From NCBI RefSeq assembly GCF_042648965.1, contig NZ_JBHRYJ010000007.1:1-64000 (forward strand): 64,000 nucleotides of DNA, written 5' to 3'. The position numbers and the translations under genes are program-made. The stretch comes from Ferrovibrio xuzhouensis (GTDB lineage: Bacteria > Pseudomonadota > Alphaproteobacteria > Ferrovibrionales > Ferrovibrionaceae). Shown one piece after another: positions 34,922-44,900 of this stretch (the stretch's first letter is position 1; the number at the start of each line of letters is the position of its first letter). Below the pieces are notes generated by a model. It ran no database searches. It saw only the letters and a list, made by a program, of their open reading frames with translations, and was not told the origin of the DNA.

Positions 34922-37900
34922 GCGCGGGCCGCAAGATCGAAGCGATCCTCGACGATCCTCCTGGCTATTTCCAGCCCATCCAGGAACGCGCCACCAAACG
35001 CTGGGACCAGCTTGAGGCGGACCCGGAGCTTGCAGGGCCGTGGCATCAGCTCTTCAAGCAGGTGCAGAGCCCACGCCATATTCTGTCTGAGCTGCTCCAG
35101 AATGCTGACGACGCCGGTGCTAGCGAGGCGCGGGTATCGATCGAGAACGACCGCTTCGTGTTCGAGCACAATGGCGAGGACTTCATCGAGGCCCACTTTG
35201 CATCGATCTGCCGCTTCGGCTACTCCAACAAGCGCGCGCTGCACACGATCGGCTTCCGAGGGATCGGCTTTAAGAGCACATTCAGCTTGGGCGATCGGGT
35301 CGAGCTGTTCACGCCGACGCTGGCTGTCGCCTTCGAGCGCGCGCGGTTCACGCAGCCGCACTGGATTGATAGTCGTTCCCTGACGTCTGGAACCACGCGC
35401 GTCGAGGTGGCAATTGCAGGCCCGCTGCTACGCCGCGAAGTCGAGAAGAACCTCGACGAGTGGCTGAAAAGCCCGGTGTCGCTGCTGTTCTTCAAGAAAA
35501 TCCGTCGCCTTCTGATCGGCGACAGCGAGGTGCATTGGCAGAGTCTCGGACCTGGCCCCATCGCCGAAAGCGAATGGATGGCTTTGGACGAGAAGGCGAA
35601 CGATCCCTTCCTGCTCGTGCGGTCGGACGAGGAAGCCTTTCCTGCCGAAGCGCTCGACGAGATCCGCAACGAGCGGATGTTGGGGGCCGAGGATAGCGGT
35701 GATTTCCCGCCCTGCCGGGTGGAGATTGTGCTCGGCGCCAAGGGCCGGCTCTATGTCGTGCTGCCGACCGGCGTGGAAACGACGCTACCTTTCGCCTGCA
35801 ACGCACCCTTTATCCAGGATCCGGCACGTCTCAAGATCAAGGATCCGGAGACCTCGCCGACCAATCGCTGGCTGTTGAACCGGGCCGGCGAACTCGCCGC
35901 CAGTGCGATGATTGAGTGGCTGGAGCAGACCAAGGCCAGCCCGCGGGATCGCTCGGATGCCTATGGCTTGTTGCCTGATGTTGATCGTGAGGCGTCCACG
36001 CTCGAAGGATCGTGTGGTGCGATCGTCGAACTGGCGTTTGATGCGGCGATCGATGGCCGATCGATGCTGCTGACCGAAGATGGGCAACTCGTCAGCGCCA
36101 AAGCCGCGATCACTGTTCCGCGGCAGATATTCGACATCTGGCCGGCTGATCAGGCTATGGCCTTGCTCGACGACAAATCCCGGTCGGCGCTGTGCCAACA
36201 TGTATCGGCCAAGAACCGGACCAAGCTCGTTCACTGGGGCTTGGTCGAGGAGTTCTCGAAGACCGATTTACTTGAGCGCCTGCGTAGCAATCACCTGCCT
36301 CGGCCCGCGACCTGGCGACACCTATTGAACCTATGGGCCTATATCGCGCCCGAAGTGACGGGCTGGCAATGTCATGACGCCGACGCCCTGCGGATCGTGC
36401 CTGTGCAGGGCAAAGACGTGCTCTATGGGGCGTCGGAGATCGTGCGGCTCGGCGAGAAGAAGCTGCTTCAGTCTGAAGAGGATTGGGAGTTTCTCGCCGG
36501 CCACCTGATCGTCCTCAACCAGAACTGGACCCGGTTTCTCGCCGAGCAGCGCCGCGACAAGGGGGACGGGGAAAGCCGCAACGACACGGTCGAGGCGGCT
36601 TTCGCGGTGCTGGAGGAGATCGGCCTCGATGGGACGAGCGACGTCAATGCCGTGATCGAGCGCGTCGCTGCCGACTATTTCAACGCCGGCCAACCGAAAC
36701 TCGCCGAGTGTATTCAGCTTGCCCAGATCGCGGCCAAGCTGGGCGTCACGATCGGTGACGCTTTCCGGTACGCCTGCGTTGATCGAACGCTTCGGTCGAT
36801 CGGCAAGGGAGTGTTGTTCGACGAGAATGGCGCGCTGGAGGAGCTGCTGCCTGAGTCGGTCCAGAAGACCCAGCTCCTGCACGGGGATTATGTAGCGAGC
36901 TTCAAATCCTGCTCGCGGGAGGATTGGCTTCGCTGGATCGGCTCTGGCCGCTCCGGTCTCCTGACGTTCGTGCCGTTCGTCCAGAAGCGCCAGAATATCT
37001 ATGGGCGACAGCAGCTCACGACGGAAGCGCAGGCACGTGGAGCACGCGGTGCGCTCTATTATCCGTATGTTACCAACCAGTTCGTCATCGAAGACTGGGA
37101 TTTCTCTACCGATTACTGGAGGCATTGGGAGGCGCTGTCGAAGGTCGACGCGGGCATCTGGACCAAAATCGTCGGCAAGATCCTAGATCAGCGCGATACC
37201 TATTGGTTGCGCACCGCTGGCGCTCGTCTGTCGCAGGTAGCGACCACGGGGTCGACGCGATCGGTCACGTCGGAGCCTTTGTTGGCGGATTGGTTGCTGA
37301 AGCTGCGGGCCAAACCCTGCCTGCCCGACACGCGCAACATGATCCAGCTCCCAGCGGACCTGGTTCGCAGGACACCCGAGACGGAAGCCCTGATCGACGT
37401 GGAGCCGTTCGTCCATGGGCTGCTCGACCGGGAAACGACGCGCCCGCTGCTCGATCTTCTCAGCGTTCGCAGCGCGCCCAGCGGTCCGGGACGTCTGCTC
37501 GACCGCCTGCGTTCCCTGGCGAAATCCGACAAGGCGCCAGCGCATGAAGTCGAGAAGTGGTATCGCCGCTTGGATCAGATGCTTGACGGTTGCTCGACCG
37601 TCGATGCCCAGAACATTAGGAACGCCTTCAAGACCGAGAAGCTGATCCTCGCCCAGGATGGGACATGGGCGCCGACCAGCGGCGTTTTCCTGGCGGGAGA
37701 CGAGGAAGATGTTCCCGGCGCCGCCGTCGTGCGCGCGTCCGTGCTCGACCTCAGTCTGTGGCATCGTATCGGTGTCGCCGATCGGCCGTCCGCGGATCTG
37801 GCACTGCAATGGCTTGGGACGCTGGCCTCGGGGAAAGCGCTGTCAGCCGATGAGGTCCGGCGTGTTCGCACGTTGCTGATCCGATACCCGACCCGGATAT

Positions 37901-39147
37901 GGGAAGAGTGCGGGCACTGGGTGAATCTGGTGGGTGAGTGGGCGCCGGTTGAGACGCTCGCCTATGGCCTGAGTATGCAGACGCTGTTCCGGTGGAGCCA
38001 TCTGCACGAATGGGTCAAGCGCAAGACCGCCGATTTTCAGCGGCTGTCGGGGGAGACCGTGCAGGCGCCGCCATTCTCGGCCTTGCTGGTCTTGTCGGAA
38101 CTCGTTGAGGAACGCTTCAACCAGCCGTCGTTGCTGGACGGCGTGGATGATCGCCGCGCCTGGCTAACGGCGTTCGGAACGCAGCTTGGGCGGATCGAGC
38201 TGGCCGATGCCGCCGAGACCGAGCGTGTGCGGACGTTGTCTGATGCGATCGCGGCGACGAGCTGGGTCCAGAGCTCCAAGCTGGAGGTCATCCCGTACCT
38301 TGATGGCGTGCCGGCCGGTACGCCCCGGCTCACCGACATCCTGTGGCTTGACCGCAAGCTGTTCGTCAGCCCGCTATCGAAGGCCAAGCTCGCCAAGCGT
38401 GTGCCGGAGGAGATTGGCAGGAGCCTGAGCGCCGATATTCGCGCGGCACTGGCCTATGCGTTCGAACGTTCGCCCGAGGACATCAGGGAATATCTCGAGG
38501 AGAATTTCACACTCGGCCCTGAGCTCATCGTCGCCCTACCGATTGCCGAGATACAGCCCGCTGCCGAACCCGGCGATGACGAGGACGTCGACCAGGTTGC
38601 CGAAGACGCTCACGGTGATGCCGAGCCGGTTGATGCGGATGATCTCCACCCAGCGGAGGACGATGAGCCCGCAAACCAGCCTGAACCCGCCTCGCCGGCC
38701 GGGGAGGCGGATCGCGAACTGATCGAAACAGAGGTGGTGACCAAGCCCCGCGCCGTGCCGAAGCCCCCACGCCCGAGTGTCATGGCGCGCTTCGCGTTGA
38801 GCCAGGGCTACGAGGCTGACGGCGAGGATCGCTTCTTCCATGCGGACGGGAGCTGGATCGGCCGCGGTAACGGCACGCGCTTTCCGTGGGAGCGCCGCTC
38901 GGCAGGCGGTGAGATCCTGCGTCATTACTATCCCAAGGACCATTGCCTGGAGCATGAACCGCTCCAGCTTGAGGCCGACGTCTGGGGGCTGCTTGACCAG
39001 AAGCCGGACCTCTATTCGTTCATTCTCATCAACCCGGAGGGTGATCCCGTCGAGATGACGGGCGTTCGCCTACGCGCACTGCGCGACGGCGGCGAACTTA
39101 CCATTCACCCCGCAACCTACAGGCTCGTTTATGACCTCGACGAATAA
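34918..39147 (+). CDS. Sacsin-like GHKL ATPase, very large
   Basis: A 1409-residue protein. The N-terminal ATP-binding fold of the Hsp90/sacsin type is clear: SELLQNADDAGASEARVSI (N box, Asn62), FEHNGEDF, and IGFRGIGFKSTFSLGD (111-126). The middle ~1000 residues are unassigned. An acidic linker (about 1210-1270, rich in Asp, Glu, Pro) leads to a small C-terminal domain (FFHADGSWIGRGNGTRFPWE...). Such ATPases in defence islands are suspected switch or sensor proteins. It overlaps the methyltransferase gene by 17 bp, the longest overlap in the operon. GC and codon use are like the rest of the operon up to its end. Confidence 0.8.
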   Translation: MSAGRKIEAILDDPPGYFQPIQERATKRWDQLEADPELAGPWHQLFKQVQSPRHILSELLQNADDAGASEARVSIENDRFVFEHNGEDFIEAHFASICRFGYSNKRALHTIGFRGIGFKSTFSLGDRVELFTPTLAVAFERARFTQPHWIDSRSLTSGTTRVEVAIAGPLLRREVEKNLDEWLKSPVSLLFFKKIRRLLIGDSEVHWQSLGPGPIAESEWMALDEKANDPFLLVRSDEEAFPAEALDEIRNERMLGAEDSGDFPPCRVEIVLGAKGRLYVVLPTGVETTLPFACNAPFIQDPARLKIKDPETSPTNRWLLNRAGELAASAMIEWLEQTKASPRDRSDAYGLLPDVDREASTLEGSCGAIVELAFDAAIDGRSMLLTEDGQLVSAKAAITVPRQIFDIWPADQAMALLDDKSRSALCQHVSAKNRTKLVHWGLVEEFSKTDLLERLRSNHLPRPATWRHLLNLWAYIAPEVTGWQCHDADALRIVPVQGKDVLYGASEIVRLGEKKLLQSEEDWEFLAGHLIVLNQNWTRFLAEQRRDKGDGESRNDTVEAAFAVLEEIGLDGTSDVNAVIERVAADYFNAGQPKLAECIQLAQIAAKLGVTIGDAFRYACVDRTLRSIGKGVLFDENGALEELLPESVQKTQLLHGDYVASFKSCSREDWLRWIGSGRSGLLTFVPFVQKRQNIYGRQQLTTEAQARGARGALYYPYVTNQFVIEDWDFSTDYWRHWEALSKVDAGIWTKIVGKILDQRDTYWLRTAGARLSQVATTGSTRSVTSEPLLADWLLKLRAKPCLPDTRNMIQLPADLVRRTPETEALIDVEPFVHGLLDRETTRPLLDLLSVRSAPSGPGRLLDRLRSLAKSDKAPAHEVEKWYRRLDQMLDGCSTVDAQNIRNAFKTEKLILAQDGTWAPTSGVFLAGDEEDVPGAAVVRASVLDLSLWHRIGVADRPSADLALQWLGTLASGKALSADEVRRVRTLLIRYPTRIWEECGHWVNLVGEWAPVETLAYGLSMQTLFRWSHLHEWVKRKTADFQRLSGETVQAPPFSALLVLSELVEERFNQPSLLDGVDDRRAWLTAFGTQLGRIELADAAETERVRTLSDAIAATSWVQSSKLEVIPYLDGVPAGTPRLTDILWLDRKLFVSPLSKAKLAKRVPEEIGRSLSADIRAALAYAFERSPEDIREYLEENFTLGPELIVALPIAEIQPAAEPGDDEDVDQVAEDAHGDAEPVDADDLHPAEDDEPANQPEPASPAGEADRELIETEVVTKPRAVPKPPRPSVMARFALSQGYEADGEDRFFHADGSWIGRGNGTRFPWERRSAGGEILRHYYPKDHCLEHEPLQLEADVWGLLDQKPDLYSFILINPEGDPVEMTGVRLRALRDGGELTIHPATYRLVYDLDE

Positions 39148-41935
39148 CATCAAGAAGAAGCTCATTGAGGTCGCGATCCCTTTGGAGGCGATCAGTGCGG
39201 GTTCGTCCTATGAGAAGATGCCAGGGATAGGCCCGCACCCGCGGGGAATTCACCATTGGTGGGCACGGCGCCCTCATGTGGCGTGTCGTTCATTCCTGTT
39301 TGCGCAACTCGTTGACGACCCTTCGAGCGATCCTGCTCAATTTTCAACGGAAGAGGCGCAACAGGTAGAACGAAATCGATTGTTCAATATTATAGAGAGA
39401 TTGTCCGATTGGAAAAACAGTCACGATGAAGAGTTGTTCCGAGAGGCAAGGGTAGAAATATTAAGATCCTGCAATGGAACTCTTCCATCGGTTTATGATC
39501 CCTTCTCTGGAGGTTTTTCAATAACTTCGGAGGCGCAAAGACTTGGTCTTCCCGCGCATGGCAGCGACTTAAACCCTGTCGCTGTCATGATCGGCAAGGC
39601 AATGATCGAAATACCGCCTAGATTTCAAGGACTGAAGCCCGTCCATCCCGGACCCAGTGATCGGAATCACTACCGTCATGCCGAAGGCTTGGCCGAGGAC
39701 GTCACATATTACGGTGAGCGTGTTCGACAGCGCGCCGTAGAGCGTATTGGCCAACTGTATCCGAAGGTTGACTTGCCCAAAGATCTGGGAGGCCAGAAAG
39801 CGACCGTAATCGCGTGGATATGGGCGCGAACGGTACCGAGCCCCGATCCCGCCTTCTCCAACGTGCGAGTGCCGATAGCGTCAAATTTCGTCCTCAGCAC
39901 GAAGAAAGGAAAAGAGAGCTGGATATCTCTTGAAATCGATAAGGCGACGAAGACGATTCAATATCGGATCCGCAAGGGCGGCACCAAGGCAGAAATCGAC
40001 AAGGCGAAGGAAGGAACGAAGGTTGGGAGGGCCAACTTTGTTTGTCCTATTTCCGAGACTGCAATCACTCCAGAATACATTAAGGAATGCGGCCTCAAGG
40101 GTGAACTAGGGCAAACGCTTATGGCAATCGTCGCCGATGGAAAGGGCGGTCGCATATATCTTCCCCCTTCGCAACATCATGAGGATGTTGCCTTCTCGCA
40201 AGTTTCGGAATGGAAGCCTGAAGCCGAGTTTTTCCAGCAGGGACTAGGATTCCGAGTGGGCAACTACGGAATGTCAAAATGGAGTGATTTATTTACTCAA
40301 AGACAGATTGTCGCGTTAAATACATTGGGCGAAATCATAAAGGACGTACGCGGCGAGATAGAGGTTGCGGCTCTCGCGGGAGGAATGGCTGATAGTGAGC
40401 CTTCCTTACGGGATGGCGGTGTAGGTGCTAAGGCGTATGCTGAGGCGGTGAGCATATATTTGGCATTCGGGATCGATAGGGCGGCAGATTTCAATAACTC
40501 TCTAGTGCGTTGGAGTTCAAGTAACGAGAAGCCGATGAATCTTTTTGGTCGGCAAGCTATACCTATGGTCTGGGACTTCGCTGAGGCGAATATTCTTGCT
40601 GACGTCGTGGGCGGCTTTGCGCCAGCGACTGAATATCAAGCGAAATGCCTGTCCCGCCTGATAACGGACACTCCTGGCGTCGCATGGCAGCATGATGCAC
40701 AGTCGGTTATTTACGGACCTGACGCTGTCATATCGACCGACCCGCCGTATTACGACAATATTGGATATGCGGATCTTTCGGATTTCTTCTATGTGTGGCT
40801 CAAGAGAAGCATAAGTGATGTGTATCCGGACCTATTCTCTTTTATCCAGACACCAAAATCTGAAGAGCTGGTAGCTACGCCGGCTCGACACGGTGGGGGT
40901 AAAGCTGCAGAGCAATTCTTCCTGGATGGTATGACGAAAGCTATGCGGAGCATGGCGCTGCAGGCGAGCGCCGAATATCCGCTCTCAATATACTACGCGT
41001 TCAAACAGAGCGAGATCGAAAAAGATGGAATCAGTTCTACCGGATGGGCAACATTCATTCAGGCCATAATCGATGCAGGTATGTATATAAGCGCAACGTG
41101 GCCAGTTCGATCTGAGCAGACATCTAGGATTAGAGGGATCGGAAGCAATGCGCTCGCCAGTTCCGTGGTCCTAGTCTGTAGAAAGAGAGACGAAAACGCT
41201 ATCAGCGTTAGTCGGGCAGAGTTCTTGCGGGCTCTAAAGCGTGAGTTGCCTGCTGCAATTGCGAAACTGCAAGTCGCAAACATTGCGCCAGCCGACATGC
41301 CGCAATCGGCCATTGGTCCCGGCATGGGGGTATTTTCGCATTACAAGACCGTCCTCGAATCTGACGACAGCCCGATGAGCGTGAAGACCGCGCTCCAGCT
41401 TATCAACCGGGAACTCGACGAATATCTTGGTGGTATTCAAGGCGAGTTCGATGCTGACACCCGCTTTGCCATCACCTGGTTCGAGCAGCACGGCATGGGC
41501 AAGGGAGATTATGGTACAGCCAACAGTATCGCGACCGCGCGGGGCATCTCGGTCGATAGCGTCAAGCACGCCGGCATCGTCGAAAGTGCCGCCGGCAAGG
41601 TGCGCATCCTGACGCGCGACGAGCTAGACGAAGATTGGGACCCGGAAGAGGACCGCCACCTGACGGTGTGGGAATGCCTCCAGCATCTGGTCGGTCGGCA
41701 CGAGAAGGACGGTATCTCACACGACACCGCCGTCTTGTTGAAGAAGATCAGTACACAGGCTGAGGCCGTGAAGGATCTCGCCTATTGTCTCTACGACATT
41801 AGCGCCAACAAGCGGAAAGATGCGAAGGAGGCCACGGCGTACAACGCCCTGATCGCCGACTGGACCGAGCTGACGAAGGCGGCAGCAGCCATCCACGACA
41901 CAAGCGGGGATCGTCAGATCCGCCTGGATATTTGA
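39131..41935 (+). CDS. DUF1156 DNA methyltransferase
   Basis: A 934-residue amino-methyltransferase. The N-terminus LIEVAIPLEAISAGSSYEKM, then GIHHWWARRPH is the DUF1156 signature. SAM motif I is VYDPFSGGFSI (122-132) with GSDLNPVAVMIGKAMIEIPP; the catalytic motif IV is DPPYYDN at 537-543. DPPY-type enzymes methylate the N6 of adenine or N4 of cytosine; this family (COG1743) is annotated as adenine-specific. The ~39150-41340 part is visibly AT-richer, with many ATA, TTA and AGA codons, while the last ~200 residues return to high GC. A segmental exchange is likely. It should mark self DNA for the system. Confidence 0.88.
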   Translation: MTSTNNIKKKLIEVAIPLEAISAGSSYEKMPGIGPHPRGIHHWWARRPHVACRSFLFAQLVDDPSSDPAQFSTEEAQQVERNRLFNIIERLSDWKNSHDEELFREARVEILRSCNGTLPSVYDPFSGGFSITSEAQRLGLPAHGSDLNPVAVMIGKAMIEIPPRFQGLKPVHPGPSDRNHYRHAEGLAEDVTYYGERVRQRAVERIGQLYPKVDLPKDLGGQKATVIAWIWARTVPSPDPAFSNVRVPIASNFVLSTKKGKESWISLEIDKATKTIQYRIRKGGTKAEIDKAKEGTKVGRANFVCPISETAITPEYIKECGLKGELGQTLMAIVADGKGGRIYLPPSQHHEDVAFSQVSEWKPEAEFFQQGLGFRVGNYGMSKWSDLFTQRQIVALNTLGEIIKDVRGEIEVAALAGGMADSEPSLRDGGVGAKAYAEAVSIYLAFGIDRAADFNNSLVRWSSSNEKPMNLFGRQAIPMVWDFAEANILADVVGGFAPATEYQAKCLSRLITDTPGVAWQHDAQSVIYGPDAVISTDPPYYDNIGYADLSDFFYVWLKRSISDVYPDLFSFIQTPKSEELVATPARHGGGKAAEQFFLDGMTKAMRSMALQASAEYPLSIYYAFKQSEIEKDGISSTGWATFIQAIIDAGMYISATWPVRSEQTSRIRGIGSNALASSVVLVCRKRDENAISVSRAEFLRALKRELPAAIAKLQVANIAPADMPQSAIGPGMGVFSHYKTVLESDDSPMSVKTALQLINRELDEYLGGIQGEFDADTRFAITWFEQHGMGKGDYGTANSIATARGISVDSVKHAGIVESAAGKVRILTRDELDEDWDPEEDRHLTVWECLQHLVGRHEKDGISHDTAVLLKKISTQAEAVKDLAYCLYDISANKRKDAKEATAYNALIADWTELTKAAAAIHDTSGDRQIRLDI

Positions 41936-41948
41936 GGGGGAACGGGAC

Positions 41949-44900
41949 GTGGCAAAAAGCACGCGGCAATATGTTTTCGAAGGAATGGAGCTGCTCCCCG
42001 CAGCGCTCATTCCATTCGTCGAGAAGCGGTTGGAGACCTCCGTCAAGGGACATTGGCAGATCGAGGTCGTGCAGCGAGTACAGGGTCTCAAGCCCAATTC
42101 GGCAGGAGAGGTCGGCTGGGATCAGCAGGGTCTGCTCAAGACCATGATGGCATTCTGGAAGGATGCCTTCGCGTCGGTGCTTGGGCATCCCGAACGCTCC
42201 TATGTTTCCGAACTGCTCGATGTCCGCAACAAGCTCTCGCACAACGAGACCTTCACCTACGACGATGCCGAGCGGGCGTTGGACACGATGCGGCGGCTGA
42301 TGGAGTCGATCAGCGCTGGCGAGGTTGCCGAGCAGCTCTCGAAGATGCGTGACACGATCCTCCGGACCAAATTCACAGAGCTTCAGCGCAACGAGGAGCG
42401 GCGAAAAACCCAGCGGCTGGATATCTCGGTCGAAACCGTGGCGGGATTGCTCCCGTGGCGCGAAGTGGTCGAACCGCATCCGGACGTCGCGACTGGCGAA
42501 TTCCAGCAGGCCGAGTTCGCGGCGGACCTTGCCAAAGTCCATTCTGGCAGCGCGCCCGCCGAGTATCGTGACCCTGGTCAGTTCTTCAGCCGGACGTATC
42601 TCACCGAGGGTTTGAGCACGCTTCTGGTTGGCGCCGCCAAACGGCTTGCCGGCAGCGGCGGCGATCCGGTGGTCGAACTGCAAACCAATTTTGGTGGCGG
42701 TAAGACCCACTCGATGCTCGCCCTTTATCACATGGCGGGTGGAACGCCGGTACAGGACCTGTCCGGACTTGACCGCTTGCTGGACAAGCACGAGCTGAGC
42801 GTGCCTCAGAAGGTCAATCGCGCGGTGCTGGTCGGCACGTCGCGAGGACCACAGGATGTCCTCAATACCGATAGCGGCCAGAAGATCCGTACCACATGGG
42901 GCGAACTGGCATGGCAACTCGGCGGGGCAGAAGCCTTCGCCATGGTCGCCGAGAATGATGCCAACGGCATCGCGCCAGGCTCCCATCTTCTCGAGGCGAT
43001 CTTCAAGAAATACGCGCCGTGCCTGATCCTGATCGACGAATGGGTCGCCTATCTGAGGCAAATCTACAAAGTCGAAGGGCTGCCGTCGGGATCGTTCGAC
43101 GCGAACCTGTCCTTCGTCCAGTCGCTGACCGAGGCGGTCAAGGCCAGCCCCGGCACTCTGCTGGTCGCCTCCTTGCCGGCATCACAGATCGAGGTTGGCG
43201 GCGAAGGCGGCCAGGAGGCATTGGCGCGGCTCAAGCAGACCTTCAGCCGTGTCGAGTCGTCATGGCGGCCGGCGAGCCAGGAAGAAAGCTATGAGATTGT
43301 TCGGCGGCGGCTGTTCAAGGACATCCCCGGCGATAAGTTCCATCACCGCGACAACACGCTGAAGCAGTTCGCGAAGCTGTATCGCGAGAACGCCAACGAC
43401 TTCCCGCAGGGCTGCGCGGATGAGGACTACAGGCGCAAGCTGGAAAAAGCCTATCCGATCCATCCCGAGCTGTTCGACCAGCTCTATGCGACCTGGGGAT
43501 CGCTTGAAAAATTCCAGCGCACGCGCGGTGTGCTGCGGTTGATGGCTCAGGCCATCCATGAGCTTTGGATGAATGGCGATCCATCGGTGATGATCATGCC
43601 GGGCAGTGTCGCCGTGAGTTCCCCGCGCGTGGAGCCGGAATTGCTCCACTACCTCGATGTGACCTGGCAGTCGATCATCGCTGGCGATGTCGATGGCACG
43701 ACGTCCACACCCTATAAGATCGATCAGTCGGCGCCCAACCTGAACCGGTATTCGGCAACTCGGCGCGTCGCCCGCGCGGTCTTCATGGGCACAGCGCCCA
43801 CCCATCAGCAGCAGAACACCGGCCTCGACGACAAGCAGATCAATCTCGGGGTCGTGCAGCCCGGCGAGCGTCCGGCGATCTTTGGCGACGCACTACGCCG
43901 GCTGACCAACCAAGCCAAGTTCATGCACGCTGATCTCGGCCGCTACTGGTATTCCATGTCGGCGAGTCTCAACCGCATCGCGGCGGACAAGGCGGCGCAG
44001 ATCGAGACGGCGCTGGTCGACGTGACGATCGACGCCGAACTCGGAAAATACGTGAATGGGCTCACGGATCGCGGCCATTTTGATGCCGTGCAGGTCGCGC
44101 CGGCCTCATCAGCAGAAGTCCCCGATGAAGCGGGCGGCGTCCGCGCCGTCGTGCTGGGTGTCAAACACCCGCATAACGGACGTGATGGTTCGGAGGCGCT
44201 GGTCGAGGCCAAAGATATCCTCACGCAGCGTGGCAGCACGCCGCGCGTCTATCGCAATATGCTGGTGTTCATCGCCGCGGAAGCCCGCCAGCTTGATCAT
44301 CTGAAAGACGCCGTGCGCGCGTCGCTCGCCTGGGGCGAGATCGTGCGGGATACGGAGCGGCTGAACCTCACCCAGAGCGATAGCGCGCTGGCCAAGGCAA
44401 AGCTGACTGAAGCGAACGAGACGATGAAAACCCGCCTGAAAGAGGCGTGGTGCTATCTGCATTACCCGGCCCAGGAAAGCGCCCAAGCCGATTGGGAGTG
44501 GGTATCGGGTAAGATTCCGGCGCAGGATGGGCTGCTGGCGCGGGCCAGCAAAAAGCTGGTGGCGGAAGAGGGCTTGCTCGTGGAGTTGGGGCCGTCGCGC
44601 CTCGACCGCGATCTCCAGAAATACATCTGGAATGACAAGCCGCGACTGTCGCTGAAGGATCTGCGGGAATATCTCAATCGCTACATCTATTTGCCGCGTC
44701 TCAAGGGACAGGACGTTCTGGTCAAAGCCGTGCAGGCGGCCGTGAGCGGGATGTTGCCCGGTCCCTTCGCCTATGCCGAACGATGGGACGAGAAGTCGGA
44801 CACTTATATGGGGCTGGCGATCGAGCGGGCGATCAGCGCCGTGGTGGTGATCGACAGCGACAGTGTAATCGTGAGACCCGAGGTAGCCGAAGCGCACCGT

